Origin: Corynebacterium minutissimum
GTDB taxonomy: Bacteria; Actinomycetota; Actinomycetes; Mycobacteriales; Mycobacteriaceae
NCBI RefSeq assembly: GCF_000805675.1
Contig: NZ_JSEF01000012.1
Location: 1-64,000 of the forward strand
DNA: 64,000 nt
Direction: 5' to 3'
The position numbers were made by a program, and so were the translations under genes. The notes below the pieces were generated by a model. It had not been told where the DNA came from, did no database searches, and saw nothing but the letters and a program-made list of their open reading frames with translations. The first letter of the stretch is position 1, and each line of letters begins with the position of its first letter. Below are positions 44,127 to 54,142 of this stretch, one piece after another.

Positions 44127-45500
44127 ATGAATCAACCCGATGCGCTACCGTCTGAAAGCCAAGCTTGGCGCGCTATGGCCGCGTTGTCCCTGGGATTTTT
44201 CATTTCTCTGCTGGACCAGACAATGATCGCCGTTGCGCTTCCCGACGTCCTCCGGGAGTTCAACGCTGGAGTCAATCAGGTGCTGTGGGTGTCTGCTATC
44301 TACTTGCTGGCTGTTGTAGTGCCCTTGCTGTTTACCGGCAGGCTCGGGGATATCTATGGGCAAAAGCGGATGTTCCAATTGGGCGTGGGTCTCTTTGGTA
44401 TTGGAGCTCTCCTTTGTGCGCTGGCGCCTAACGTGGAGTTTCTCATTGCGGCTCGCGCGGTTCAGGGCTTTGGAGCTTCCGTTCAGATGCCGCAGACTAT
44501 GGCGGTGATTAACCGGGTCTTTGCTCGTGAGCGGCGCGGTCGTGCGCTGGGTGTCTGGGGCATTGTGGGCTCGGTAGCGTCCTTGGCAGGACCTCTGTTG
44601 GGTGGATTCGTTGTTGCGGTCTTTGGCTGGCAGGCAGTCTTCTGGGTTCACGTTCCCTTCGTTATCGCGGCTATCGTTCTGGCAGCGCTGTGGGTGCCGT
44701 CGCTGCCAACGACGGCGAGGAAGATTGACTACGTGTCCGTGGGGGCGTCGTTTGTCGCGCTAACCTGCCTTGTCTTCGCCGTGCAGCAGGGGCCGGAGAC
44801 GGGTTGGTCGTGGTGGATCTGGGCGCTTCTTGGCGTAGGTCTCGTCGGAATCGCGGTCTTTGTCAGACTGCAAAAGCGCAGCCGCGAGCCACTGATTCCA
44901 CTCGAGCTCTTCGCAGACCGTAACTATTCTGCGGGCTCGGTCGCAATTGTGGCGATGGGATTTATGGCGGCGTCGATGATGATTCCCATCATGATGTGGC
45001 TGCAGGGCTCGCAAGGGCTATCCGCACGGGATGCGGGCCTCGTTGTGACACCCATGGCGCTAGTGTCGCTGTGTGTATCGCCCCTGGCAGGGATCCTTGC
45101 GGACAAGCTGGATCCACGTCGACTGGCAGCTACCGGCTTTGGAATTCTTATCGCGACATTCTTCGCCTTGTGGTTTCTCATGCATGCTGATGTCACCGCG
45201 TGGTGGTTGGCCCTGCCGTGCGCGGCGTTGGGGGCAGGGCAGTCCTTTATTTGGGGCTCTAATGCAGCCACCACCATGCGAGACATCGAGCCACAGCTTA
45301 TGGGGGCAGCATCGGGCGTGTATAACACGTCGCGTCAAGTAGGCTCCGTCATCGGCGTCGCGGCGGTTTCAGCCGTCATGCAGGTGGCCGGCGCTGCGAA
45401 TTCCCTCATCATCATCGTAATGATGCTGGCAGTGGGGTTGGGTGCGTCACTCTTCTTCCGCGATACCCTGCATGCAGTTACGGAACCTGCACAGCTATAG
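44127..45500 (+). CDS. MFS drug exporter, DHA2 (14-helix) family
   Basis: This protein of about 457 residues has [17 protein letters not shown] (motif D1 of DHA2), [13 protein letters not shown] (motif A), [15 protein letters not shown] and [17 protein letters not shown] (motif C, antiporter). Fourteen membrane segments can be counted roughly. It is likely a proton-driven exporter of drugs or metabolites. The ATG at 44127 was chosen because TAGACT ends 8 bases before it (leaderless). The frame opens earlier at 44097 without such support. Confidence 0.88.
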   Translation: MNQPDALPSESQAWRAMAALSLGFFISLLDQTMIAVALPDVLREFNAGVNQVLWVSAIYLLAVVVPLLFTGRLGDIYGQKRMFQLGVGLFGIGALLCALAPNVEFLIAARAVQGFGASVQMPQTMAVINRVFARERRGRALGVWGIVGSVASLAGPLLGGFVVAVFGWQAVFWVHVPFVIAAIVLAALWVPSLPTTARKIDYVSVGASFVALTCLVFAVQQGPETGWSWWIWALLGVGLVGIAVFVRLQKRSREPLIPLELFADRNYSAGSVAIVAMGFMAASMMIPIMMWLQGSQGLSARDAGLVVTPMALVSLCVSPLAGILADKLDPRRLAATGFGILIATFFALWFLMHADVTAWWLALPCAALGAGQSFIWGSNAATTMRDIEPQLMGAASGVYNTSRQVGSVIGVAAVSAVMQVAGAANSLIIIVMMLAVGLGASLFFRDTLHAVTEPAQL

Positions 45501-45522
45501 GGAAGGGGGTAGATTGGGACTC

Positions 45523-46554
45523 ATGCGTCTTGCTGTACTGACATCCGGTGGTGATTGCCCCGGTCTAAATGCTGTTATCCGCGCGGTCGTTCGTACCGCA
45601 TCTAACGAGTTCGGCGATACGGTCGTCGGCTATGAGGACGGCTGGGTTGGTCTCATGGAAGACCGCCGCCGTGACCTTTATGACGATGCAGAAATTGACC
45701 GCATCCTTCTGCGCGGCGGCACCATCCTCGGTACGGGCCGTCTGCACCCAGACAAGTTCAAGGCGGGTCTGGATACCATCAAGGCCAATATGGCCGACGC
45801 CGAAGTTGATGCGCTCATCGCCATCGGCGGTGAGGGAACCCTCAAGGGCGCCAAGTGGCTTTCTGACAACGGGATTCCGGTCGTTGGCGTGCCGAAGACT
45901 ATTGACAACGATGTCAACGCTACGGACTACACCTTTGGCTTCGACACCGCGGTCTCCGTAGCAACCGACGCCATCGATCGTCTTCACACTACGGCGGAGT
46001 CCCACGACCGTATTCTCATCGTTGAGGTCATGGGCCGTCACGTGGGCTGGATTGCGCTGCATGCGGGTATGGCTGGCGGTGCACACTACACGGTGATTCC
46101 TGAGGTGCCGTTTGATATTGCCGATATCACTAAGGCCATGGAACGCCGTTTCCAGATGGGGGAGAAGTACGGCATCGTCTGTGTAGCAGAAGGTGCCCTC
46201 CCCAAGGAAGGCACGATGGACTTCGAAGAGGGCGGCGTGGACCAGTTTGGTCACCAGACCTTCAACGGTATTGGCCAAGTCATCGGCGATGAGATTAAGA
46301 AGCGCACGGGCTATGACGTGCGTACTACCGTCCTCGGTCACATCCAGCGCGGTGGTACGCCGACGGCCTATGACCGCGTCCTCGCTACTCGCTACGGCAC
46401 CCACGCTGCACGCGCGGCACACAACGGTCAGTCCGGAATGTGTGTGGCCCTGCACGGCGAAAATATTAACTTGGTGCCTCTCGAAGACGCCGTGGGCAAG
46501 CTCAAGGTAGTTCCGGAAAAGCGCTACGCCAACGCGCAGGCCCTGTTCGGCTAA
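45523..46554 (+). CDS. pfkA: ATP-dependent 6-phosphofructokinase
   Basis: The ATG at 45523 gives 343 residues, the actinobacterial length. Motifs are [38 protein letters not shown] (Gly where PPi-dependent enzymes have Asp, so ATP is expected), [20 protein letters not shown] with the catalytic Asp, and [16 protein letters not shown]. It commits fructose-6-phosphate to glycolysis. It is 22 bases behind the exporter gene with AAGGGGGT before the start. The longer upstream frame overlaps the exporter and is not real. Confidence 0.95.
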   Translation: MRLAVLTSGGDCPGLNAVIRAVVRTASNEFGDTVVGYEDGWVGLMEDRRRDLYDDAEIDRILLRGGTILGTGRLHPDKFKAGLDTIKANMADAEVDALIAIGGEGTLKGAKWLSDNGIPVVGVPKTIDNDVNATDYTFGFDTAVSVATDAIDRLHTTAESHDRILIVEVMGRHVGWIALHAGMAGGAHYTVIPEVPFDIADITKAMERRFQMGEKYGIVCVAEGALPKEGTMDFEEGGVDQFGHQTFNGIGQVIGDEIKKRTGYDVRTTVLGHIQRGGTPTAYDRVLATRYGTHAARAAHNGQSGMCVALHGENINLVPLEDAVGKLKVVPEKRYANAQALFG

Positions 46555-46586
46555 AGGACGCGCAGAACCACGTCTTAAAGGAAGTA

Positions 46587-48185
46587 ATGACGAGCGTCCT
46601 CGCTTATTTTGCTGAGCAGCCAGTCTTGTTGGTCTTTTTGCTCATTGGTGTCGGCATGGCCTTGGGCGGCATTAAGAGCCGCGGCATTAGCCTTGGAGCG
46701 GCCGCGGTGCTCTTTTTGGGCATCGCCTTTTCGGCAGCGGCGTCGGCAGCTGGAGTGGAAGCATCAGTCCCGCCGATTCTGGGCATGTTCGGCCTCGTGT
46801 TGTTTGCCTTCGGAATCGGTAACAACTCCGGTGTGTCCTTCTTCAAATCCCTGAAGACTGCAACCGGGCCAGTGTTGTCCATGATTGGTGTGTTCATCAT
46901 TGCCGCCATCGCCGCGTGGGGCTTGGGAACGTTTGTCTTTGAGCTTCCCCTCGCCACGATTGCTGGCACGTTTGCCGGTGCCGTTACGAATACGCCGGCA
47001 CTGGCGGCGGCGTCGGAAGCCACGGGCGATCCTGGTGCTGCGACCGTGGGGTATGCGGTGGCCTACCTCTTTGGTGTTATCGGCATGCTGGTAGCGACAG
47101 TCGTCGTGCTTCGGGATGCCGGCAATGACGACGACACCCTTTCACCGGTGACCCGCCAGCACATGCAGCTGCAGCGTGAAACGTCGATTGCCGAAATTGC
47201 GGACATTGGCAATGGGGAAATCCAGGTCACGCGTCTGCGTCGCGTCGGCAGCAATGACATTGTTATCCCCAAGTACTTTGATGTACTGCATCCAGGTGAC
47301 GTAGTGACGCTGGTGGGTGCACCGGAGGACCTGGACAACATTATTGAGCGCTCCGGACGTGAGTCCCCACAGATTCTCAACGACGATCGCCATGACCTAG
47401 ATTTCCGCCGCATCACTATTTCAGAGCACAATCTAGCCGGACAGACCATCGCGGAGCTCAACAACCAGCTTTCTGATAGGTGGGGAGCACGCATCTCCCG
47501 TGTCCGCCGAGCTGACAATGACCAGGTAGCTATCCCCGAGCACATCGTGGAACTGGGCGACCGCGTGCGTGTGGTCGGCCGCCAGAGTGCTATGCGGGAA
47601 ATTTCTAAGTTTCTAGGTGATTCTTCCCAAGGGTTGACCGACATCAACCCGGTTTCCCTTGGCTTGGGCCTTGCTTTGGGTATTTTCCTGGGCCACATCG
47701 ACATTCCGATTCCGGGCGGATCTTCTTTCAATCTGGGTGCTGCGGCAGGCGTGCTCATCGTGGCACTCGTGATGGCACGAATCGGGCGCATTGGTAGCAC
47801 GGTGACGGCCTTGCCGCACTCCGCAAACACCATCTTGGCGGAACTGGGGCTCTTGCTGTTCCTAGCCCAGGCAGGCACGAATGCCGGTAGTGAAATTGCC
47901 AGCGCCTTTACCAGTGGTTCGTGGTGGAAGATTCTTCTGCTTGGCATAGTTGTCACCACCATTGTGGCGACAGGGTACGCCTTTGTCTTGCGGAGGTTCT
48001 TGCATGTGGGTGCCACCAAAACTGCCGGCGCACTTGCAGGCGCGCAAACGCAGCCGGCAGTGCTGGCCTTTGTCAACAACCGCACCAGCAATGACCAGCG
48101 CGTAGCACTGGGATACGCCATGGTGTATCCGGCGGCAATGATTGCCAAGATTCTCATCACGCATGCCCTTACCGTCTTGGGCTAG
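46587..48185 (+). CDS. AspT/YidE-YbjL family transporter (AAE family, two TrkA_C domains)
   Basis: This 532-residue protein is built as two membrane halves, each of five or six segments (residues about 5-175 and 370-530), around two cytosolic TrkA_C domains (NGEIQVTRLRRVGSNDIVIPKYFDVLHPGDVVTLVG and DNDQVAIPEHIVELGDRVRVVG). The halves share GTFAGAVTNTPALAAA / GALAGAQTQPAVLAFV, the internal repeat of the family. Relatives exchange aspartate/alanine or export succinate (SucE in C. glutamicum). The substrate here is unknown. It starts 32 bases after pfkA. Confidence 0.88.
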   Translation: MTSVLAYFAEQPVLLVFLLIGVGMALGGIKSRGISLGAAAVLFLGIAFSAAASAAGVEASVPPILGMFGLVLFAFGIGNNSGVSFFKSLKTATGPVLSMIGVFIIAAIAAWGLGTFVFELPLATIAGTFAGAVTNTPALAAASEATGDPGAATVGYAVAYLFGVIGMLVATVVVLRDAGNDDDTLSPVTRQHMQLQRETSIAEIADIGNGEIQVTRLRRVGSNDIVIPKYFDVLHPGDVVTLVGAPEDLDNIIERSGRESPQILNDDRHDLDFRRITISEHNLAGQTIAELNNQLSDRWGARISRVRRADNDQVAIPEHIVELGDRVRVVGRQSAMREISKFLGDSSQGLTDINPVSLGLGLALGIFLGHIDIPIPGGSSFNLGAAAGVLIVALVMARIGRIGSTVTALPHSANTILAELGLLLFLAQAGTNAGSEIASAFTSGSWWKILLLGIVVTTIVATGYAFVLRRFLHVGATKTAGALAGAQTQPAVLAFVNNRTSNDQRVALGYAMVYPAAMIAKILITHALTVLG

Positions 48186-48228
48186 CCGGTTGCGCATGGA
48201 GTCGCGCTGACATACTAAGATGGCACGC

Positions 48229-49734
48229 ATGACTGCTGCGATGTATGACCTGATGGACTATGACGAGGTCCTAGAAAAGTTCGAACCCGTTATGGGCATG
48301 GAAGTCCACGTGGAGCTCAACACGGAGACCAAGATGTTCTCCACCTCGCCCACGAACTTCAACGCAGCCCCCAACTCCAACGTTGACCCGGTGTCCCTCG
48401 GCTTGCCGGGTGCCCTTCCTGTGGTCAACTCCAAAGGTGTGGAAGGCGCTATCAAGATTGGCCTCGCGCTGAACTGCTCCATTGCGGAGTCTTCGCGCTT
48501 TGCCCGCAAGAACTACTTCTACCCAGACCAGCCAAAGAACTACCAGATTTCCCAGTACGATGAGCCGATTGCGTACGACGGCTACCTGGACGTCGTCTTG
48601 GACGACGGTACCGAGTGGCGCGTGGAGATTGAACGCGCTCACATGGAGGAAGACACCGGCAAGCTGACCCACCTGGGTGGCGCCGATGGCCGCATTCATG
48701 GCGCGACGACGTCACTGGTGGATTGCAACCGCGCAGGTATTCCGCTCATCGAGATTGTGACGAAGCCGATTATTGGCGCCGGAGAGCGTGCCCCCGAGGT
48801 AGCCCGCGCTTATGTGTCCGCACTGCGCGAGCTCGTCGCGGCCTTGGGTGTGTCCGATGCCCGCATGGACCAGGGATCGATGCGCGTGGACTCCAACGTG
48901 TCGCTGCGCCCAGTGGGCCAGGAGGAGTTCGGTACCCGCACCGAAACCAAGAACATCAACTCGCTGCGCTCGGTAGAGCAGGCGGTGCGTTTCGAGATGC
49001 AGCGTCAGGCGCAGGTGCTTGTCGACGGCGGAGCGATCGTCCAGGAAACGCGCCACTACCAGGAAACGGACGGTTCCACGTCGAAGGGCCGCCCGAAGGA
49101 GACCGCCGAAGATTACCGCTACTTTAATGACCCAGACCTGCCGCCGGTCATCGTGTCCCGCGAGTGGGTTGAAGAGATCCGCCAGACCCTGCCGGAGATG
49201 CCGTGGATTCGCCGCGCCCGCATCCAGGAAGAGTGGGGGCTGAAGGATGAGGAGATGCGTGACCTGGTCAACGCTGGGGCACTCGACCTCATCATCGAGA
49301 CCGTGGAAGCCGGCAGCACTCCGGATGAAGCCCGCTCCTGGTGGGTGTCCTACCTCACCGGTAAGGCCAACGAGGCAGGCGTAGAGCTCACCGCGCTGAG
49401 CATTACCCCGGCTCAGGTTGCACGCGTCGTCGAACTGGTCAAGGAGGGCAAGCTCACAACCAAGCTGGCACGCCAGGCGGTCGACGGTGTACTGGAAGGT
49501 GAAGGTGACGTCGATGAGGTCGTCGCCAAGCGTGGCCTCGAGGTCGTACGTGATGATGGCGCCATTGAGAAGGCTGTCGACGAGGCGCTGGCTGCCAATC
49601 CCGACATCGTGGAGAAGTACAAGGCCGGCAACAAGAAGGTCACCGGTGCCATCGTCGGTGCCGTCATGAAGGCTACCCAGGGTAAGGCGGACCCGGGTCA
49701 GGTCAACCAGCTCATCGCTAAGAAACTCTCCTAA
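48229..49734 (+). CDS. gatB: Asp/Glu-tRNA amidotransferase subunit B
   Basis: This protein of about 501 residues recognises misacylated tRNA and performs the kinase/amidation step. It has [64 protein letters not shown] and [12 protein letters not shown], with the C-terminal YqeY-like tail domain ([23 protein letters not shown]). The start at 48229 ([12 protein letters not shown]) matches homologues; ATG 48220 lies in frame just upstream. CATACT at 48211-48216 may be the -10 box. Confidence 0.95.
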   Translation: MTAAMYDLMDYDEVLEKFEPVMGMEVHVELNTETKMFSTSPTNFNAAPNSNVDPVSLGLPGALPVVNSKGVEGAIKIGLALNCSIAESSRFARKNYFYPDQPKNYQISQYDEPIAYDGYLDVVLDDGTEWRVEIERAHMEEDTGKLTHLGGADGRIHGATTSLVDCNRAGIPLIEIVTKPIIGAGERAPEVARAYVSALRELVAALGVSDARMDQGSMRVDSNVSLRPVGQEEFGTRTETKNINSLRSVEQAVRFEMQRQAQVLVDGGAIVQETRHYQETDGSTSKGRPKETAEDYRYFNDPDLPPVIVSREWVEEIRQTLPEMPWIRRARIQEEWGLKDEEMRDLVNAGALDLIIETVEAGSTPDEARSWWVSYLTGKANEAGVELTALSITPAQVARVVELVKEGKLTTKLARQAVDGVLEGEGDVDEVVAKRGLEVVRDDGAIEKAVDEALAANPDIVEKYKAGNKKVTGAIVGAVMKATQGKADPGQVNQLIAKKLS

Positions 49735-49789
49735 TTGGCAAAAGTTTCCATTATGCGAGGTCAGGCGCCTGCGGGGTACCGTGGGCGCC

Positions 49790-50851
49790 ATGACTATTAG
49801 AGCGAAAGCACTGCAGAAGACCGGCCCAAACGAACCCTACAAGGTCGTCACGATTGAGCGCCGCGACCCGCGCGCCGATGACGTCGTCATCGACATTAAG
49901 GCAGCCGGCATCTGCCACTCGGATATTCACACCATCCGCAACGAGTGGGGCGAGGCGCACTTTCCACTCACCGTTGGCCATGAGATTGCCGGCGTGGTGT
50001 CCGCAGTGGGGGAGGACGTTACAAAGTTCAAGGTGGGTGACCGCGTGGGGGTTGGCTGCATGGTCAACTCCTGTGGCGAGTGCGAGCAGTGCCAGGCCGG
50101 GATGGAGCAAAACTGCCTGAACGGCAACGTTGGCACGTATAACTCCAAGGACGTCGACGGTACGATTACGCAGGGCGGTTACGCCGAGAAGGTCGTCGTC
50201 AACGAGAACTTTGTTCTCCGCATCCCAGATTCCCTTGATTTTGACGTGGCGGCGCCGTTGCTATGCGCTGGTATCACCACGTACTCGCCGCTGGCTCGCT
50301 GGGACGTCAAGGAAGGCCAGAAGGTCGCCATCGTCGGACTTGGTGGATTGGGCCACATGGGCGTGCAGATCGCTGCCGCGAAGGGCGCGGATGTCACCGT
50401 GATCTCCCGTACCTCGCGCAAGGCTGAGGATGCCAAGAAGCTAGGGGCTACCCGCCTTCTGGCCACCACGGAAGAAGAAGACTTCTTTAGGAACCACCGC
50501 GGCGAGTTTGACCTCATCTTGTCCACTATCTCCGCTGAGTATGACCTCGAAGACTACTTGCGTCTGCTCAAGCCACGCGGCATCATGTCCGTCGTCGGCC
50601 TTCCACCAGAAGCTCTCTCACTGCGCCTTAACCGTCTCGTCGGCGGCGGCAAGGTGCTCACCGGCAACAACATCGGTGGCATTGCAGAAACCCAGGAGAT
50701 GCTGTACTTCTGCGCGGAGCACAACCTCGGCGCAGTCATCGAAAAGGTCAGCGTCGATGAGGTCGACGCCGCCTATGATCGCGTCGTAGCCGGTGACGTC
50801 AGATTCCGCTGTGTTATTGATACTGCGACGTTTGCAGACCACCAAGGATAG
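49790..50851 (+). CDS. Zinc-dependent alcohol dehydrogenase (MDR family, CAD/YahK-like)
   Basis: This 353-residue NAD(P)-dependent enzyme has the catalytic zinc ligands in AAGICHSDIHTIRNEWG and GHEIAGVV, the structural zinc cluster CGECEQCQAGMEQNC, and the dinucleotide motif VAIVGLGGLGHMGVQIA. It resembles the aldehyde reductase/cinnamyl alcohol dehydrogenase branch (YahK/AdhA type). The ATG at 49790 begins the usual N-terminus (TIRAKALQKTGPNEP); GTG 49781 is less likely. Confidence 0.92.
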   Translation: MTIRAKALQKTGPNEPYKVVTIERRDPRADDVVIDIKAAGICHSDIHTIRNEWGEAHFPLTVGHEIAGVVSAVGEDVTKFKVGDRVGVGCMVNSCGECEQCQAGMEQNCLNGNVGTYNSKDVDGTITQGGYAEKVVVNENFVLRIPDSLDFDVAAPLLCAGITTYSPLARWDVKEGQKVAIVGLGGLGHMGVQIAAAKGADVTVISRTSRKAEDAKKLGATRLLATTEEEDFFRNHRGEFDLILSTISAEYDLEDYLRLLKPRGIMSVVGLPPEALSLRLNRLVGGGKVLTGNNIGGIAETQEMLYFCAEHNLGAVIEKVSVDEVDAAYDRVVAGDVRFRCVIDTATFADHQG

Positions 50852-50978
50852 AAGGACTCTGTGACCTAGAGCGGAGGCTGCGGTGATATTGCTCATTGGC
50901 GAAAGTATTTTGGAGTAATATCTCGGCCGCCGTACCTACATTTTCTTTTCTGCTGGGCGTACCGTGGACATAAGTCTT

Positions 50979-51015
50979 GCGCCATGCTTCTGACGGGAGG
51001 TGTGGCGCGTTTTTA
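50979..51015 (+). terminator. Terminator-like hairpin in the leader of the YkvI-like gene
   Basis: GCGCCA and TGGCGC enclose a further, partly wobble-paired stem around TGACG, followed by GTTTTTA. It lies 34 bases before the GTG of the transporter gene and about 130 bases after the dehydrogenase stop. It may end the dehydrogenase mRNA, or act as an attenuator if transcription starts upstream, for example behind the TAATAT near 50918. Confidence 0.65.
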
Positions 51016-51048
51016 TTCCTTCACAATCAGAAAAGAAGATGGATATAC

Positions 51049-52473
51049 GTGTCGTATAAAAACGTTGTGGGCATTGCCCTGTCCTTTATCGGCCTGCTTG
51101 TCGGAGCCGGCTTCGCAACGGGCCAGGAAGTTGTCCAGTATTTTACGTCCTTTGGAATCAACGGAATCTGGGGCATCGTGGTTGCCGGCCTTGTTATGAC
51201 CTTGGCCGGTACCGTGTTCCTTCAGCTGGGCAGCTACTTCCATGCCAGCGAGCACAATCAGGTGTTCCGAAACATTACCCACCCGATCATTTCGCGCATT
51301 CTCGACGTCGCCGTAATTCTTACCCTCTTCGCGGTGGGATTCGTCATGCTGGCTGGCGCAGGTTCCAACATGCAGCAGCAATTCGGTTGGCCGGCGTGGG
51401 TTGGTTCGCTGCTCATGCTCGTGCTCGTCCTAGTGACCGGCATGATGGACGTGGACAAGGTCTCCCGTGTCATCGGCCTGCTGACCCCGTCCATCATCAT
51501 TGCGGTGCTGTTTGTGGGCGGCTACACCTTGATGCACATGCCGGAAAACGTCTCCGCTGCCATCGACGCCTCCGCGGCCATTGAATCTCCGATTCCGAAC
51601 TGGCTGATTTCTGCACTCAACTACAACGGCCTAGCCCTCATTCTGGCCGTGTCAATGTCACTGGTCATCGGCGGTGACAACATCAGCCCGCGCGAAGCGG
51701 GCTGGGGCGGCGTCGTGGGTGGCGCGGTCTATGCTGTGCTCATGGGTATCGCCGGCTTCTCTTTGCTCATGAACGCGGAGGCCGTTGGTGATTCGGACAT
51801 CCCGATGCTCACCTTGGTCGATGAGATTCACCCGACTCTCGGCCTCATCATGGCCGTCATCATTTACCTGATGATCTTCAATACGGCTATCGGCATGTTC
51901 TATGCGCTGGGCAAGCGCCTATCGTCCGGCAACGAATCGAAATACCGCATCATCTTTATCGCCGGCTGCCTTGCAGGTTTCGCGGTATCATTCGCTGGCT
52001 TCAAGGCGCTGATGCAGTATGTCTATCCAGTACTGGGGTACATGGGAATCGTGCTCGTGGCCATTCTGGTCTTTGGGTGGCTGCGTTCTTTGAGCCAGAT
52101 TAAGGACGAAGGCCTGCGTCGAGAGCGCATTCGCGCGCTGCTGCACCTCAAGCTGCACCCGGATGAGGACTACGATGCCGAGCGCTACGACGACGAGATT
52201 GGTCAGCAGATTGCTGACTCCAACATGGATGATGAAGCGTTGTACGAGGATCTTGTCACGGAGGTCGTAGACGAATTGCACGGCGACGATGACGTGGACT
52301 TCGACAAAGAGAAGTGGGAAGAAAGCCGCAACGACCACACCTACTACACCGAGCGCGACGGCGTGGAGCAAGATCGCAGCGAGGAAGAAATCAAGGAGTG
52401 GGTCGAGGAGACCGGCGCCGTCGGCGACCCCGCTGAGGACGAGCCCGTAGAGGGCCGCCCCGCTCAGGATTAG
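51049..52473 (+). CDS. YkvI-like membrane transporter with long acidic C-terminal tail
   Basis: The GTG at 51049 gives 474 residues. The membrane part (residues 1 to about 365) has ten or eleven segments and begins NVVGIALSFIGLLVGAGFATGQEVVQYFTSFG, as in the YkvI family related to LeuT-fold amino acid transporters, with a GADNI-like IGGDNISPREAGW loop. After about residue 375 a hydrophilic tail of roughly 100 residues is extremely rich in Asp and Glu. The substrate is unknown. The position beside lysE suggests a role in amino acid traffic, which is inference. It overlaps the lysE stop region convergently by 4 bases. Confidence 0.82.
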   Translation: MSYKNVVGIALSFIGLLVGAGFATGQEVVQYFTSFGINGIWGIVVAGLVMTLAGTVFLQLGSYFHASEHNQVFRNITHPIISRILDVAVILTLFAVGFVMLAGAGSNMQQQFGWPAWVGSLLMLVLVLVTGMMDVDKVSRVIGLLTPSIIIAVLFVGGYTLMHMPENVSAAIDASAAIESPIPNWLISALNYNGLALILAVSMSLVIGGDNISPREAGWGGVVGGAVYAVLMGIAGFSLLMNAEAVGDSDIPMLTLVDEIHPTLGLIMAVIIYLMIFNTAIGMFYALGKRLSSGNESKYRIIFIAGCLAGFAVSFAGFKALMQYVYPVLGYMGIVLVAILVFGWLRSLSQIKDEGLRRERIRALLHLKLHPDEDYDAERYDDEIGQQIADSNMDDEALYEDLVTEVVDELHGDDDVDFDKEKWEESRNDHTYYTERDGVEQDRSEEEIKEWVEETGAVGDPAEDEPVEGRPAQD

Positions 52474-53159
52474 TGGAGCAGCAGCTTTGCCGTTAGTGCA
52501 ATCATGACGCAGCCGATGACGATGTTAACGATGCGCCACGTCGCCGGCTTCGCCAGCACATTAGAAAGCTTGTAGGCACCGAAGCCGAGGGAGGGGAACC
52601 AGACGGCACTGGCAAGGACGGCCCCGGCTGCGAAGACCCAGCGCTGTTCGCCGTATTGGTTGGCAATGCCGCCGAGCATGACCAGTGCATCAACATAGGC
52701 TAGGGGGTTAAGCCACGTCAGCGCCATTGCTGCCATGACGGGCTTGACCCAAGACTTGGAGCGTACGCGGGGACGAATCTTCGTCAGGACTGAGCCTCCC
52801 GGCGCATCGCTATTGCCGCCGTTAGCGTCAACCGATGCGGCGACGGGTTCGGTTTTCTGGACGACGAGTGCCTCTTGCTCCTTCTTAAAGGCATCGCGGA
52901 AGCAGGTGAAGCCAAAGTAGATGAGGTAGGCAGCGCCAAGATACTTCACCACGGTCAGAGCGGTGGGGAAGCGCTCCACCAGAATGCCCACACCAGCGGT
53001 GCCGGCGTTGATCAGGACGACGTCGGACAGCAAACAAGCAAGCAGAATCGCACCGACGTGATCGCGTTTGATGCCCATCTTGATGATGTAGGCGTTCTGC
53101 GGTCCAATGGCGATGATGAGGGAGAGTCCCAGCGCAAATCCTGCGAGCAATACTGACAT
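52470..53159 (-). CDS. lysE: LysE-type basic amino acid exporter
   Basis: This 229-residue protein has six hydrophobic segments and the LysE signature: LAGFALGLSLIIAIGPQNAYIIKMGIKRDHVGAILLACLLSDVVL, YLGAAYLIYFGFTCF and AMALTWLNPLAYVDALVML. It exports L-lysine and L-arginine when their levels rise, for instance from peptides. A hydrophilic loop (about 95-130) separates the halves. It is divergent from lysG with 70 bases between the starts, as in C. glutamicum. Confidence 0.95.
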   Translation of the reverse strand: MSVLLAGFALGLSLIIAIGPQNAYIIKMGIKRDHVGAILLACLLSDVVLINAGTAGVGILVERFPTALTVVKYLGAAYLIYFGFTCFRDAFKKEQEALVVQKTEPVAASVDANGGNSDAPGGSVLTKIRPRVRSKSWVKPVMAAMALTWLNPLAYVDALVMLGGIANQYGEQRWVFAAGAVLASAVWFPSLGFGAYKLSNVLAKPATWRIVNIVIGCVMIALTAKLLLH

Positions 53160-53229
53160 GGCATCCAGTGTGCGGAAGAATGCATATGAAGTCCAGTTAA
53201 GTGTTCTACAGCTGGTTTAAAATAGCTTC

Positions 53230-54114
53230 ATGAACCCACTCCATACCGAAACTTTGCTGGCCATCGTCGATGAGGGCTCTTTCGAGGCGGCCGCAAGTGT
53301 GTTAGGAATCACTCCTTCTGCCGTGAGTCAGCGCATCAAAGCGCTTGAGGTCTCGACCGGACGCATCCTGTTGCGTCGCGGAAATCCCGTCACTGTGACT
53401 GAAGCCGGCGAGATCGTCGCCCAAGCAGCGCGGCGCATGGCGCTCGTCCAAGCGGAGGCGGATGCCCGCCTTACTGAGCGCCTTTCTCGAGTGCCTCTGA
53501 CCGTGGCGATTAACTCTGATTCACTTGCTACGTGGTTTCAGTCTGTTGTGCAGAAGACCGCTGCGCGTGGGGAAGCAGCTCTGCGTATCCGCATTGAGGA
53601 TGAGGCGCGTACATTAGCCATGTTGCGTCGCGGCGATGTCCTCGGTGCGGTGACCCGCGAGCACACGCCGGTGTCTGGCTGCGAATCGACGTACCTGGGC
53701 ACCATGCGCTATTTCGCTGTCGCTGCACCGAGTCTCGCGGAGAGCTTCGAGGATTGGGACACGCTTCCTATCGTGGGATTTGGGCCGAATGATGCCACCC
53801 TTGATGATGCGATGCGCGAAAGGTTTATTGATTCCCGTGTTCTGCGCGCGCGGGTCTCACAGATCCCCTCGTCTGAGTCATATGTCGAGGCAGTGCGCTT
53901 TGGACTGGGGTGGGGCCTGGTGCCGCGGCTGCAGGCGCAGCCTCTGTTGGATGCGGGGGAGCTGGTGCTTCTCGACGATTTCCCGCTCGACATCGACCTC
54001 TATTGGCAGCGATGGCGCCTCGAATCTGAGGTGCTTGCAGACCTCACCGCTGACGTCCTGGCCGCTGGCCGGGCAGTTTTAGCTACACGCCGCGCCGAAC
54101 AGGATGCACCATAA
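53230..54114 (+). CDS. lysG: LysG (ArgP-type) LysR-family activator of lysE
   Basis: This 294-residue regulator has the N-terminal helix-turn-helix LAIVDEGSFEAAASVLGITPSAVSQRIKALE and a LysR effector domain (ITVAINSDSLATWF is the start of the first lobe). It should activate lysE with Lys, Arg or His as co-inducers. TAAAAT lies 6 bases before the ATG, consistent with a leaderless mRNA. The shared intergenic region must contain its binding site. Confidence 0.94.
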   Translation: MNPLHTETLLAIVDEGSFEAAASVLGITPSAVSQRIKALEVSTGRILLRRGNPVTVTEAGEIVAQAARRMALVQAEADARLTERLSRVPLTVAINSDSLATWFQSVVQKTAARGEAALRIRIEDEARTLAMLRRGDVLGAVTREHTPVSGCESTYLGTMRYFAVAAPSLAESFEDWDTLPIVGFGPNDATLDDAMRERFIDSRVLRARVSQIPSSESYVEAVRFGLGWGLVPRLQAQPLLDAGELVLLDDFPLDIDLYWQRWRLESEVLADLTADVLAAGRAVLATRRAEQDAP

Positions 54115-54142
54115 GGACCGTGCGCTGGCTTAAGTTGGAGGC

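Noticed and set aside
50979..51015. Guanidine-type (mini-ykkC) riboswitch before the YkvI-like gene
   Set aside because: The single hairpin has a TGACG tip but not the paired ACGR loops with matching stems that the motif requires.
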